Source of the DNA: Pyrocephalus nanus
Lineage: Eukaryota > Chordata > Aves > Passeriformes > Tyrannidae
DNA: 64,000 nucleotides
Direction: 5' to 3'
Assembly (NCBI GenBank): GCA_038380795.1
Contig: CM076260.1
Span: 77,537,843 to 77,601,842 of the forward strand
The notes under the pieces are model-generated. The model ran no database searches and was not told the origin of the DNA. It saw only the letters and a list, made by a program, of their open reading frames with translations. A program made the position numbers and the translations under genes. Positions 12,301 to 25,279 of the stretch are shown here, in pieces (within the stretch, counting starts at the first letter, position 1; every line of letters begins with the position of its first letter).

Positions 12301-14770
12301 GTATGCAGATTTGTCTTCTCAAGTAAGCGGAGCAGAAATTACTGTATCCAGAATTTTGCTTTCCACAAAAGTAGCTCTCCTATTTAAAGGCCTTTTCTGA
12401 CACTCAAGTCTCGAGTTTTTTCAAAAATAAATAAAAAGATAAGGCAGCACACAAGTGTTCTTGTTTTAAATAGGGATTCTTATGAATACAGGAGAGGAAC
12501 CATGCGAGTCATACAGTGTGATGAAACACTGAGAACCTGGAACACTGAGCACCTGCCTGTCCAGACAGCAGCATCTTTTAAGGTATTATAATCACAGATC
12601 TATTTGTGGTACCACAAATTTCAGTTCTCTGCTCTTCATAGTGTGCCCACATGTGCAGACCCTAACTCAAATTCCTTGGTTTTGCTGCCCCCCAAACCAC
12701 CCCCAAGCTAAAATCCTGCTAGGACCAGTCTCACAGTTTTATAACACAGATTGAGTGCCAATTCCTAGAAGCACCCCTCAAATTAAATTTTCCAGCACAG
12801 ATGTAGTAATTGAGGTCGGGGGTGGTTGATGTTTCCTTAAATAGTTCCAGAATTCATGCTAATAACTGAAGTGGTGTTTGGGGGGGTTGTTGGCACGGTT
12901 ACTTCAAATGGAACTTGGTGTTCTGCACTGTTCAAGCTGAATTATCAACTGGTTTTGATTACTGTTCATAAAGAGTAGAGTTTATTAGCTTTGAAGGTGA
13001 ATATACAAACAGCACAAGCTTATATGAAATGACTTAGTTTGTCATAAATTAAGGCAATGAATTCCAAAGCTCTGAGTCAGAACCTGCATTGTTAGGGGAC
13101 TAAAACTGGATTACTGATATTAATGGCATAAAATTAAAATATGGTAGAAAATTAGGGGGAAGAAATTTTTTTATTAATAATAGCTTAAAAAGATAATCCA
13201 ATAATTAATTAGTTTATTGCTAAATAAAATCATAACTTGATGAGAGGGAAATTATTAAAATTCCTTTCTAGCTGTCAGAAACTGCAATTCCTCAGCTAAA
13301 AGGAGGCTGAAGTAACTAAGAAGAGGCTTCTCTTTTCAATTATTTTGCAGTCTTAAAAGTTTACAAGTGACTTAGCTGACTTTGATAAAGAAGCAGACTT
13401 CTTAAAATGATTTTTCTGCCCTGATAATGTAAATGACAAATGCTTTTCAACATTCATACTTTCTGTATAAAAAATAATGGAACAATTAATTTTTAAAGCA
13501 TTTAAGTGTTTTTAAGTGTACTTCTCGTTGTTTCATGTTGTTGACGGTATGTAAGCATTCCACTAAGGACAAACAAAAATTAGTACATGCAGTTCAAATT
13601 GTAGTTTTACTACGAGAGTGAGTTTCTAGGGTGTAGATTCAGTGCTGCATCACTGGAGTGAGGTACTAAAATCAGAGCTGCTGTTTTGAAAAGTCTGGAA
13701 CCGTCCTGCCTGAGCCAAAAGATTGAGCTCTGCCACTGAAGGCTCCACAATGTCCTTACAGAGGTTCTGCATCACTTTTCAGAGGAAAAACCCTTTCCAG
13801 GTGGGAGGCAGTTAAATGATACACTTGAGCTCCCTGGCTGCTCCTTGCTTATTTCTGAGAGTTTTGCTTTCTTTGCATGGTGACCCTCAGTGATGGCACA
13901 TTTCCTTGTGCTGAGCTCCCTGTGCATTGCCTATCTAGAGCAGTGGTAGGAACAGAGTTTAGAGTAGTGGTGCAATGACTAGACCAAGAAATGCCTAGGA
14001 AAAGAAATGTTTCATGAAGCAGGTTTGGATCTAAACAGACATCTGGGCTGAGAGAGTATCAAAGGCTGTTCCTATGAAAGGGTTTGCCACACTGACATAT
14101 CCAGCTTCCTTCTAATTAAGAATTGCTTGGCATTGTTTGTAAGACAAAAAATACATATTCTGGCCATATTTAATCTGATTTGCTTCCTTTCCTTTCATTC
14201 ATTCAAATCTGGCCTCTCCTGTACATTTGGTTTTGGGTGTTCAGATTCACTTTCACTCTAATGCATTGCACCTCCTGACTGTGCATGGATAGTGGAGGGA
14301 ATGGTTCTCTTCCAGGAGAGTGTTTTACCAGAGGAGAGAGAGACCTTTGTGGTTATTGGTTTATCAGAACTATGTTAGAAGTGCTGCATTAGTGTGCATG
14401 GATAGTAAATGTGTATTTTCTTCTATTCTGAAAATTAACTGAAATATAGTCTTAGCATTGTTAATAATCTGAGCCTTGCTGTTGTTGTTTTGGAGTTGTT
14501 GTTGGTTTTTGGTTTTATTTTGTTTTTTTTTTTTCTCCTGAGAAACTGAATATCTAGCATAGCCAGTTCGTTCCTTCTCTGGTCTGCTGCCTCCTTTTTA
14601 AAACACCTGGGAGTAAAATCCCTTGGTATTCTGGTAAAGGCTAAGACACTGAGCAAATATGTGGAACATCTTGATTCAGATTCACTATTCTGTGTTATTC
14701 AAAGGGGTCTTGAAGCCTTAGGCTGCCATGGCATGTAATAAATGAGATAATAATGGCACATGGTTCTACT
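9341..14770. other. Unique AT-rich non-coding DNA, no gene seen
   Basis: No gene or transposable element is recognised. Visible items are an A-run of 22 at 10420-10441, a G-run near 12882, and a moderately GC-richer patch at 13640-13960 without any known motif. Open frames are short and unremarkable. Confidence 0.55.
10420..10441 (+). repeat. Poly(A) tract
   Basis: A run of 22 A follows CCCATTAAG, and is followed by AGAAAAG. No upstream retroposed gene or SINE body is recognisable. Confidence 0.9.
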
Positions 14771-14960
14771 ATATATTATTATATATATATACACTATATA
14801 TTATATATATAATAACACATATAATTATATTTATGGAAAATATAATTATATATTTTATGTATTTAAAATAAATATAAATTTTAATTTAGTATACATAAAA
14901 TATGATATTCTAAGTAATTATATAAATATGATACACATATATGACTTATAATATAATGGA
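14771..14960. repeat. AT microsatellite zone with long hairpin
   Basis: Almost every base is A or T, with alternating TA runs at 14771-14812. It contains a perfect 14-bp inverted repeat: 14819-14832 pairs with 14838-14851 around a 5-base loop. A 63-codon frame across it, full of Tyr, Ile and Asn, is an artefact of the composition. Such tracts melt and slip easily. Confidence 0.8.
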
Positions 14961-14979
14961 ATATGGTGGTGCAAGGCTT

Positions 14980-15330
14980 GATATGCAAGCAGGTAACCCC
15001 AGGCACCAGGCTGTGGCTAAAGTAAAGAAAATTTATTTTAACAGTCAAGAACATTGCAATCTGAATAATACATGTGCTTTATGGCCTGCCTGCCCCCCCC
15101 AGGCAGGAGCCTCCAGGCAGGTCTGTGAGAATTTTATCACTTGTAGCAAGGCAGTTACCTCTCAGCAGACAGGTAAAGAGAACATACACAGCATCCTGCA
15201 CAGGAACAAATTCCTTCCCACATTAAAGCTTTTCCCTGGCACTAAAAGTTTCCTTGAACCAGTGCTAAGCTCTCCCTCCTCTCTATTTCTTCCAAAGGTC
15301 TTCTGCTCCTACAGGTCAGTAGTTAATCCT
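14980..15330 (-). mobile_element. Possible LTR-like segment, family unknown
   Basis: On the minus strand the order is a mixed-composition U3-like part, a GC-rich patch with GGGGGGGCAGGCAGGCCATAAAG, then about 50 bases later an AATAAA polyadenylation signal (near 15040 in plus coordinates), then about 50 bases to a GC-richer end. This spacing fits a retroviral U3-R-U5 arrangement. The plus-strand 8-bp inverted repeat at 15085-15092 and 15100-15107 flanks a run of seven C. No TG...CA ends or target duplications could be fixed, so the call is tentative. The 163-codon plus-strand frame across it has no domain. Confidence 0.25.
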
Positions 15331-15748
15331 TCTCCTACACTTCTGACTTCAGAAATTTACAACTTCTGCGGAGGAAAGTGTGTTGTTCACATTTTAATTA
15401 TTAATATTTCTGCTTCCTCTGTCAACTTTTAAAAGCATCAGTGTATTTAATGCAGCTGATACTATAATGTATGGAGTATATTAGGAGTTTTCTTTTTCTA
15501 GTTCTCTACATTTTTCCATGAAACACATTATTTCAAACCAACTTTATGAATTGGTTAGCTTGACAGACTGAATAATTTGGGGAAGAAAAAGAGACTCCGG
15601 TTCTTAATTCTGCCCCTGTGTCAAGCTGCTCCTCAATCTGAATGAGCTCAGCATCCCATCTCCCTCTGTGTCTAGAGGTGCCAATTTCTGACACAAGCAG
15701 GAAAATATTGCTTTGCTTACTCAGCTGGAGATTTATAATAATTATCTC

Positions 15749-15875
15749 CCCAGGAAAGTGGTGGATCACCCAACATTGGACACTTAAGATTTGGCTGGAC
15801 AATTTGCTGGACCAGCTTGCTAAGACTGTATTTTTGCCATGAAAGTCCAACCTGGTATTTGTCGATTCTATGATT
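15749..15875 (+). mobile_element. CR1 LINE 3' tail, internally deleted
   Basis: The segment follows a CR1 3' end of the type running GTGGTGGA-TCACC, a short-spaced CTGGACA, TTTTGCC, and CCAACCTGGTATT before GATTCTATGATT. Compared with the usual CR1 order, the stretch between GAAAG and TCCAACCTGG (normally GATGATCCTTGAGG) is missing, so the copy has an internal deletion of roughly 30 bases. The terminus GATTCTATGATT at about 15864-15875 is the CR1 octamer repeat. It carries no complete ORF and is a dead 5'-truncated insertion. Confidence 0.7.
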
Positions 15876-16089
15876 ATTTGAGTTGAATTGGAGAAACTGT
15901 TATCTTCACTCCAGTTTGGTTACTGGGTTTGAAAAAAATCATCTGAAAATACTGTGACCGTACATAGATCTTTGGAGGTAAATGTGAGCATCCCAAAGGC
16001 TTATCAGTATCATCTTATTACCACTGCTTCAGATCTCTGTGTCATAAATGCATGCTTGAGTTTTATTTTCAACTAGATCTCTCATATTT

Positions 16090-16122
16090 AAAAAAAAAAA
16101 AAAAAGAAAAAAAAGAAAAAAA
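16090..16122 (+). repeat. A-rich simple repeat
   Basis: A run of 16 A is followed by shorter A-runs broken by single G. No upstream retroelement body is recognised. Confidence 0.85.
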
Positions 16123-16259
16123 TTATTTAGCAATAGAAACTATTAATAGCTTTTGTCATCTCTTGCTCCAAAGGAGGCCTTTTGGTTTCTGTATCTGTGC
16201 CTCCCCCATTATTCTGTAATCTATTTTAATAATTGTTCTGTCTTTTGTTTTGTTCACAG

Positions 16260-16366
16260 CCTACATGCTGACGCATTACCAGTTTTGTTTCCAAAAGAGG
16301 AATTCACAGAATTACACAGTGTCTGATCCAACTAGCCGCTCTGATGATCCTCATTGGACCATGTAG
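16260..16366 (+). other. Candidate cryptic or terminal exon, unproven
   Basis: A good acceptor (pyrimidine-rich CTTTTGTTTTGTTCACAG, ending at 16259) is followed by 107 bases and a donor-like TAG|GTAAAA at 16366/16367. One frame is open from before the acceptor to a TAG stop at 16364-16366. It includes an ATG at 16265 that opens 33 codons, and codes for a polar, Ser/Asp/Thr-rich peptide ending in PHWTM. I do not recognise the peptide. Chance occurrence of such a pattern in 64 kb is quite possible, and no neighbouring exons are seen. Confidence 0.15.
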
Positions 16367-19042
16367 GTAAAATTCAAAAAACCCTTCACACTGTATCTTT
16401 GAGAATGTTCAACATGTTGGGAAACAGCTGATTTTTGGCAAGAGTGCTCACTTTGTGGAATCAGGGTCTTTTGGAATTTATAGACTATAGTATAGTTTAT
16501 TAAGGCCCTGCAACTTGTGATGTGTTTTATTGTCATTAGATGCATAAAAGTAGACTGTCGTATGTCACAATGTGTTTGGTCTTCTTGCTACATCTTTCTT
16601 AAGTAGTTGTGGGTGCTGACAACACTGTGATGCGTATGGTTCCTGTAGTCATACATGAGCTAACTTTAGTAGCAGCTGCAGTAGTGAAAATTTCAGCTTA
16701 GGCACAAAACCCAGCAGAGAAATGGATAAGCAGCTGTTAAAGCTTGAGCTTCTTGTGATTGCAGCCACACAGGTAGCAGAATAAAAGCTAGCCAGATATG
16801 AGCTAAGCTGAATGGGTTTACATGCATGAACTTCTGTGTTTGTCTTAAGAAGAGTAGATGAGTACCATGGTACTGCTAGTCAGGAAAACAATGCCTTTAG
16901 GTTATTTCTGTTAATTATCTTCAGCTTCTGCACAATCCTTCAAGTTTTCTATGAGTTTCAGAAAAAATAAAAAATGCAGTCAATATTTCACCTCCAGGAT
17001 TTCCCTGCACAATAATTCAGTCTTGCTATAGAAGAGGTGGGAATCCAACAATTTAAATTCAATTTCTCAAAAAGTATGTTTTTCCTTTTTGTTTTGATAT
17101 TCTAGCCGCATTTACTTTCAGCACGTTTCCTTCCTCTGAGCTAGAAGACCTAGGCAAAGAACTTAATTGTTCTGATTAAATTGCCAGCATTCATTATTTC
17201 TTGACTGCTTTCTCCCTTGTCTGCTATGCTGTTTTATGTCTCAATTGCAGTGGCATTTAAAATAATTTACATAAATTGGGTAGCTGTAGCGTTTATGTCT
17301 ACGTTATAGATGGTGTTTCTTTTACATTCCTTACACAGTCTGTCAAAGTTCTGCCTTGGTTTGTATTTCTAATTTTGTGGAAATGAACTGTAAATGTGGA
17401 TTTGTGGCAGGAGTTTAGATGGCCTGTATTTACACATGCTAGCACACTCTCTTTACATGGAAAACAGCTCTTCTGATATACTTGTTTTAGGGACCTTGAC
17501 ACTGACTGTTTTAATGATTGTTTCTGGAGTTTCTGGAGATTTCAGTCACTCAGTTTTGTCTGGAGAAAGCTTCTAACCAAGGTATCTCAGGAAAGCATTT
17601 TGAGAGCATACTGACAGTCGTATGTATTCAATTTAACAGGTGTCTCAGATGAATACTGAAACAGTGCTTATTTCTGCTTTTGTAGCTCAAAATTATGACA
17701 TAGTATATTTGCACACTGATACACTGTTGGCTGTGTTCAGTTACAGTTGATTTTACCTTTCGTGTTATGTTGACCATATTCTAGCTTTAATTAGATGTTT
17801 TTTCAAGTATTTTGTGTAAGGTAAAAGGTTGTGGATTTGGCCCTTTTTTTTTTTTTTCTTTAGATGGTAGCATTTCTATGAATAAAATACTGAAAACACC
17901 GAACTTACTGGTTTGGTACTTAAATTTAAATTGTCATAATTCATAAGTGGGTTTCTATCTCTGGATTGGAGAAGAGATCCATATTCTCTGTTTTAAATAT
18001 CCAAAATCTTTCCCAGTTGTAACTGATGGGGAGGAAAGCAGTCCCAAAATATATTACTATGCTGGAGAGGGTATCATGTCTAAGGAGAATGCCTTAGTAG
18101 ATATCAGTGGCACAAGTATTCCTCTGCAGGAAATTTTTTAATTGATACCAAATATCAGAGTACCCCAAAGGAACTGGAATTGAACTGTATTCAGTTTTAG
18201 TCTGAAAGGAAAGTAACAAAGAAAATACCTAAATTCATATAATTAACTTCTGCAAATTTTGTTACAGTCCACATCTCTCTTCCTGTGTAAATACTTATTA
18301 TTTGTCACTTAGACACTGATGTGACAGTGAGGAAACTGAGCAAAAAATAAAGTGTTAAAGCACCAACTCATATAATCCATTTTCAGAAAAGCCATAGATT
18401 AATATCTGATGTTTGGTTTTTTCCTGATAATAAATTAATGGCTTTAGATTTACACCACCCTGTCATGCTACCTCTTAAGGGATTACAGCTATAAAGAAAT
18501 AATAGAATAATGTTCTTTATTACCCACAAATGTTCAGTGCCTTAAACAGAATTTGTCAGTTCATCTGAACATGTTACATTCATCAAGAAAAACAGCATTG
18601 TCTTGCTTAGCAATGCTACATTGGCTAGACTGGATTGTCAGAGTCTTAAAGTCTTGCCTCAAATGCAAGGATAATGGTCACTATGACATACCTTTTTCAT
18701 TTAATGTAAGTAATGTTTGTGCTTTAGTGGCTTTTAGCAAAGCATAGATGTTTGCAAAGGTGGTGGTACAGCTTGACTCTGTAGTATAGGTATAAGATTG
18801 TTTAAAACCAAGCCCATTGTGTTGGAACTAATTAATATTTGTTTCATGTAGCCATAAATTTGATTATAAATGTTTTAGTGGTTTTAAATATCTACCTGAA
18901 ACTTTCTGTTATTGATAAAATCTACCAACTCCATCAGAAATTTAACTCCAGAGCACTGATCTTTGTTTTATAGCTATACAGAAATATTACGCCTCTAAAA
19001 ATGGTTCAGGCTCTTAATCTAAAGCTAATGAGAACTTGTATT

Positions 19043-19085
19043 TTAATTTATTTATCTATTTATTTACCTATTTATTTATTTATAG
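19043..19085 (+). repeat. (ATTT)n-type microsatellite
   Basis: About ten imperfect tetranucleotide units of the TTTA/TTTC class, with C interruptions marking older units. A 13-base T-run follows about 30 bases downstream. Confidence 0.85.
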
Positions 19086-21110
19086 GCTGTGGTAGGTTAG
19101 AGCAGAAGAGTAGCTTTTTTTTTTTTTTTAATAAAAGAAAGAAACAATTCAAAGCACTTGTAATTCGTTCCTACAGCTGTCATTAATTCATGCTGTAAGC
19201 AGCTGCACAGTAAGCTAAATCTTACACTGCTTACTTGCCTGGTCCCTTTGAAGTGACGTGGTGTGATGTTATTTCAGGAGAAGCATCACAGCTTAGACTA
19301 TTGTGTATCTATGGCTGGTGTGTTGAGCTCATGGTTTATCCAGGAGGATAAACCTCCTATTATGCTTTAAAAGGATGATTATTGGCCAAAATTAATTTTC
19401 TAGAGACAGTTTCCTCTTTTATCTAGTTATTTAACCAACTCTATGCAGTAGCTATTGAAGGTGAGGAGAGCACATAGACTGGGGTTCCATTTATTCATTC
19501 ATAGTTGTGGCAATTTTAATTGCTTGGAGGAGAAAAGGTGACACAAACTAGACATTTATAATTTGCATCATGAAAGAAAGTGTACTTTTATACTAGAATT
19601 AAAATTTAAAGGATTTATTATTTAAATGAAAGATGGAAATATTTATGTATTTAAATTTAAGTATACAAAATATAAGTACTCCCAGCTGAAACTCCCCCTA
19701 CGATATAGTGTAAACAATAATTCTTTCATTATGTGCGGTAAAAAGTCAAGTGAAGTGATTATGGCTGAGTTCCATTCCTTCTGAAAAAACATAACTTTTA
19801 TCAACAAAGATTTTTCAATAACTTCTTTCGGAGGAAGGACTATTACTTTTCAGAACAACAAATTTCTTTTTCCTCTGGCATTTTAAAAAATCTTGGGTTT
19901 TCTTGTCACGCACTTCACCAGACAGATCATGTTTAACTTGTGAGGGCTGACTAGTTTGCAGCTGTAGGTGGTATGTGAGATACAGACTTCAGGAAGAGCA
20001 TGATTTCCATAACCACTTCAAAGGAAATACATTATAAATAAAGTACATTTCTCTGGGGGCTTACGAAACCATTCTGTTTATAATTTAAATTACATTAAGC
20101 TAAATAAAATAGTACAACAAAGCCCTCAAGAGAAAAATACTTCATTTAAGTTTAAACATTACATTACTTCCATTAATTGGAAGTATTTTACTCTCTCTCT
20201 AATAGTTTATTTTTCATTGAATATATATAATTAAAAGTATTGTCATTACAACAGCAATTCTTTCCCCTTTTGTATTCCAAGCCCTTCTGTTCAGTAGATC
20301 ACTATAGTTTTATTTGTCTGCATTCCTTCATTTCTCATGGCTTTATTACGGGTGACTAACCCTCTGAGCATCAGGTTGTGACAGAAGATTACCATCGCTG
20401 TGTCATGCATGTGCAAATTTATCTGGAACTGAGTCTCTCAACCAGCCTGAAGTTTTGTGTCAAAACAGTGGAGAGAGTGAAGCTTTCTTTGGTTGGAATA
20501 TTTTTTAGAGTCTGCTCATCCAGGCTATGCTGCTTGCTTCTTCCAGAGCGCTTGCAGGTGTAACTTGAGCATGGGCTCGCAACACAAGCAACAGAATCCA
20601 TTAGTCTCCCTACTCTGTAAAGGCAACTTGGAGGCAGAGGGGGAACCTGATAGGATATGAATATAATATGTCTTCTAGGAGAGGATGACTAAGAAAGTCT
20701 TGGAAAACCTCACTGAACTATCTAATTGTAAGAGTGTTTTATTCCACCTTCCTTTTTCACCCTATGACAAGGGACCATACAGGCTGAACCAAATCATGCT
20801 ATCAATCCTAACAGCATGGAGGGCAGTCAATCTGCAGTGCCAAGCTCCTCTAATATTGACTGCTTTGCAATATGTGTTTCTGGAGAAATAGTCTAAGCAC
20901 ATTCAAGCTTACAGAAGCTGAAACAGGTTGCATAATAAAAGCAGTCCGGTCCACCATGCAATACTTATTCCCACTATAATGTCGACTTTAAACCAGCCAC
21001 TGACTCCAAATTAATCTCCATTTAAGGTCTAAAGCATGCTTTCTGTGTCATATAAATAAATTTCAAATGAATATTTTTATGTGGAAAAATAAATCTTCGG
21101 AGCTAAATAA

Positions 21111-21131
21111 AAAAAAACAAACAAACAAACA
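21111..21131 (+). repeat. (AAAC)n microsatellite
   Basis: Four AAAC-type units follow a short A-run. Otherwise unremarkable. Confidence 0.8.
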
Positions 21132-21670
21132 CCCATGCAAATATTTTTCCTTAATTTGTAAAATGTTTGGATTTTTTTTTAAAGAGGACTTTTAAAAAAA
21201 CAATAATAATTAAAAGTTTTGCTGGGTGGAATAAAAATTTGATGACCTGAGAGTTTCATGTTAGACTGAGTACCCCTTGAAGAAAAAAGATTCTACAAAA
21301 TGCTAAAGCTTAGACATGTTTTGTATTAACTCAGAACCTAAAAGTTTCACGAAAAAAAATAAGGAGACTTAGTTACAAAAGACTGAAGAAATAACTTCTT
21401 CAGTATATTTTTCTGAGATTTTTCATTAATATTTAAATAAGGTTACAAATTCATAATATATCCTAAAGAAGTATTTCTTTCTCATTTCTACTTTATAAGA
21501 TTTTTTCTCTCCAATATTATTTGTGTTTTAAAACTAATTTCTGTTCCCATTCTAAATGTTTGGCAAGTGATTAAATAATAGAGGTAATGAGCTCTGTAAT
21601 GAAATACTGAATTTACTAGACTGTGGCAAATAGGTATTGTCCTTAGTTTTTCTGTACTGTTTTTAACTTT

Positions 21671-22277
21671 CTGGTGGATGAAAAGTTGAACATGAGCCAT
21701 TAATGCGCACTTGCAACCCAGAAGACCAATTGTATCCTGGGCTGCATCAAAAGCAGCGTGGCCAGCAGGTCAAGGGAGGTGATTTTGCCTCTCTACTTCA
21801 CTTGTGAGACCCCACCTGGAGTGCTGCATCCAGCTCTGGGGACTTCAGTACAGGGAAGACACGAACCTGAAAAGAATCAGAGAGCTATAGCACCACTGCT
21901 ATGGGGAAAGGCTGAGAGACTCGGGGTTGTTCAGCCTGAAGAAGACTTAAAAAGACTTTACCTTAGAAGGCATTGCAGCCTTTTAGTACTTAAAGGGGAC
22001 CAACAAGAAAGATGGGGACAGACTTTTTAGCAGGGCCTTGCAGTAGGAGAGGGGATAATGTTTTTAAACTGAAAGAGGGTAGATTCAAACTAGATATGAG
22101 GAATAATATTTTTACAATGAAGGTGGTGAAACAGTGCAACATGTTCCTAGAGAAGAGGTGGATGCCCCATCCCTGGACTCTCAGCAACTTGATCTATTTA
22201 AAGATGTCCCTACTGATTTCAGGGAATGTTGGACTAGATTATTTTGCAGGACCTCAAATTGTTCTATGATTCTGTGA
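21671..22277 (+). mobile_element. CR1 LINE 3' fragment (end of ORF2 plus 3' UTR), degenerate
   Basis: The fragment begins inside the reverse-transcriptase ORF2 C-terminal region (CTGGTGGATGAAAAG, then GTATCCTGGGCTGCATCAAAAG) and runs to the 3' end (ATTGTTCTATGATTCTGTGA). Recognisable stations are CCAGCAGGTCAAGGGAGGTG, GAGACCCCACCTGGAGT, GGGGTTGTTCAGCCTG, TTTTAAACTGAAAGAGGGTA and GTGGATGCCCCATCCCTGG. Frameshifts and substitutions interrupt the protein; a 90-codon frame at 21758-22030 starts in ORF2 (ASRSREVILPLY) but leaves the CR1 frame. This is a 5'-truncated copy, as most bird CR1 insertions are. Its divergence suggests an older insertion than the copy at 29459. Confidence 0.9.
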
Positions 22278-23591
22278 ATATTATTCTAAAATTATTTTCA
22301 TTAGGCAGTTAAATTACACCATGATTACTCTTTTCCATTCTTGTCTCCTATGCCTTTCCACCAACTTTGAAGTTAGCAGATAATAATTTTATGATTTTAA
22401 TAAATGTATATGCATATATCACTACATATTAAGATTGGGTCTTTGAGAGGGATTGTGATAGGATGAAAAAAAAGGTAGTTCCTCATTAAAAGCTGAAACT
22501 GTTCAGTGAAAGTTCACCTTTCTGTAGGTAAATGTCTGTTTGTATCTCCAATCAACTAAGATACTAAGATGGTTCAGGTCCTACTCTTAGGGCTGTTTGC
22601 CTGATCATAACAAACAAAGAAAAGTCCATGGAGAAATTCAGGTTGGTGGCAAACACTGGAGACATGGGTAGCCTTCCTTTCATCCCCTTCCCCAGCTCTC
22701 ATTACAGCTGTGTCCCTCTCGCATTGCCAGCTCCTCTCTAGATCCACAGTGCATGAGGTGACGTAAAGTTCTCCTTGTAAACCTTCATGGATAAGGACTT
22801 TGGGAGGAACTTCTAGTCATTATCATAGTAATGCAATGTTAGGATTTTGCTGAAATGTCTGTATGTTGTTGTCATAGAGGTGCATAGCTAAAGCTGTGAG
22901 GTAACTGGAGTTCCTTTAATGAGGAACTGCAAGGCTTTGAAATGAGACTTTGTTTGGAATTCGCAAATTTTTCCATTTGACTAGTTGTGCATTTAATCTG
23001 TTTTGATACGCACACAGCTGCCACCCAGACATGCTCTGAATGACAGCAAGGCAGTAGATTGACAAGTTTTATTCAGAATATGTCATAGGAGAACACAGTT
23101 CAAAGTTCACTGACTCTGTTGTTTCATTGCAATTTAAAGTAAAATCAGCTTTCAAATGAATAGTGGGAAGGAAAATATTTTAATTCCAAAACATACAGAA
23201 TTTTCATTACAAAATATTTTCAACCTTCTGTACATATAATAACACCTTTCCTGGTATGTTTTTCTAGTTACATTGCTCGGACTAACAATCTCATCTCATA
23301 TTTGTGCCTTTCATATTGTCTCTCATGATGTTATAGCACTGTCTTGAAATATCCCCTTAAAAATTTTTTTTTTAAATCACTATTTTGAATACTGTGGTGA
23401 GCAATCAAAAATGAAAGAATACAGTATTAAAGTCAGATGTGCTTCAGGATATGTCAAGTTGCTTAAATGTAATGTAAAACATAAAACATTTATATAGATG
23501 TTAGCCATTTCTTTTTCTTATTTATCCTGTCAGTTTTTGGGCAATGTATTATGTCTGATGTGTTGGTGGCTGTTATCAAAATACAAATAAC

Positions 23592-23617
23592 AGAAGAAGA
23601 AGAAGAAGAAGAAGAAA
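23592..23617 (+). repeat. (GAA)n microsatellite
   Basis: Eight or more uninterrupted AGA/GAA trinucleotide units on the plus strand. This purine tract could form triplex DNA if longer, but at this size it is simply a likely length-polymorphic marker. Confidence 0.95.
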
Positions 23618-25260
23618 GGAAATGGCCCAGACAAAGAAGCTACATTTGTAGTGTTGCCCTGGGATTTTTTGAAGCTTTTTTCCATTGTAGACATCAGAAG
23701 AATAAGGGGTTATAAAACTTAACTTTATACTCAGTTCTTGGGCACAGTGCATCATTCATGCATGAAAGTCAGCTCTAGCAAGATGATCACTACTCATCTG
23801 CCTGGTGCTGGGGTGAATTACAAAGCTTATGCTCTCATGCTAGTGCATATCTTCTGAAAATTGCCTGAATTTTATTGGGATACTCTTGCAGAAATGATCA
23901 TGCCCTAAGGTATAGTGATTCTCAACATTGGCCACTGTATTTATCTAAATCTAAAAGTTGTTTGCATAAAAAAAAAAAAAAAGATTGCTCAATGTTCAAA
24001 ATATTTTAAAATCTCAAGTTTGTTTAATGAGGTATTGAATAGGTGACTGATGGAAGCTCACTGTTTCAGAACAAATTAAGCAGGTGCTAACTTAGGCTTG
24101 CAGCATGTACTGATACATTAGGCATGAGAGAAGAGTTCACTGCAACCTGTAACTGCTTTGTTGGAGAGCTCATAAAACTTACCTTAGTGATTAATAGAAA
24201 AGAAGAAATTGATAGTATGCCTCTCTATTTTTTTGTTGTAGAAGATGTTCTATCTCCTATATTAATTTCTATTAACGGATTGACTATGTTGACAGACTGA
24301 TACTAAGGAACAGAGCTTAGGGATGATTGTGTCCTAGGTGGAAAAGTATTGATTACTATGATTCTTCAATTTAATTTTTTTAAAATAATCAAATTATTAA
24401 TTGAATTAAATAAAATAATTACTTTTGTTACTTTGATGATTACCTTAAAATTAAGTGAAAAGTATATTCAACAACAGCACAGCAAATTTGCAGTGTCACA
24501 CTGTGGCTGAGTCCCAAGACAAGGTATTACAGCACTTGGGAAAGATCACAATGGAGAGCGTAGTTTTCTGTGGCGTGGTGAGAAGACCTTGGACTCAGTA
24601 ACCCAAATGCCTTCTGCTTCCATTTTTAAATGGCCGTTGGCCAGACCATTTTCAATATTTGTTTCAGTTTGTCTTTTTTCTCACTCTTTGGTATTTGTCT
24701 CATAGATTTTTTTCTACTGCTTTGTGACTTCTATGAGGTCTGATGAGCAGGGCCACAGTCTTGTGTGTAATCATTGACTGTTCCCTATGGAAATGCTGGG
24801 TGACAGAACTGCAGGCAAAACAGCTTTCAAGAGAGAAATTCTCAGCCTGATTTCTGATTTTCAGGTGAGCTTTAGGCACCACTCCTGTGCCACTTCCTCT
24901 AAGGTTATTGGAGCCCTGGTGTGACTGTGCAAAGTGATTTGAATATCTGGAGTTTCAGGTGGGCTGAAAAACCTGTACTGGGCTGCTCATTGGCTGGCAT
25001 TTATCACCTTGACTGACTTGTAAAACAAAACTTGTGAAGCACCTTTTTGACATAAAATATGTCAGCAACGTTTGTAATAAATGAATATAATGTCTATCTT
25101 CACAAGTACTGAGCCAGATCTTCAGGCTGTGTTGCTCTGAATAATTTTATAAGTATATCTTCTTCCCTTCTGAAAGATTAGCAGACATTAAATTCTTATT
25201 AAGAACTTGGTGTACTTAATGGTCCCTGAGGAAAGAAACACCAGGTGTTTCATGTCGGTC

Positions 25261-25279
25261 TTTTTTTTTTTTTTTTTTT
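25261..25279 (+). repeat. Poly(T) tract
   Basis: Nineteen T in a row after GTCGGTC. On the minus strand this would be a poly(A) run, but no retroposed body is identified downstream in plus coordinates. Confidence 0.9.

Larger units (their letters stand above)
15876..21670. other. Unique AT-rich non-coding DNA with one weak exon candidate
   Basis: Apart from the candidate at 16260-16366, nothing coding is recognised. Simple sequence includes an A-rich run at 16090-16122, a T-run near 17846, an (ATTT)n tract at 19043-19085, a T-run near 19118 and (AAAC)n at 21111-21131. Confidence 0.55.

Noticed and set aside
14941..15432. 163-codon plus-strand frame
   Set aside because: Starts in the AT microsatellite and crosses an LTR-like segment; no domain is seen.
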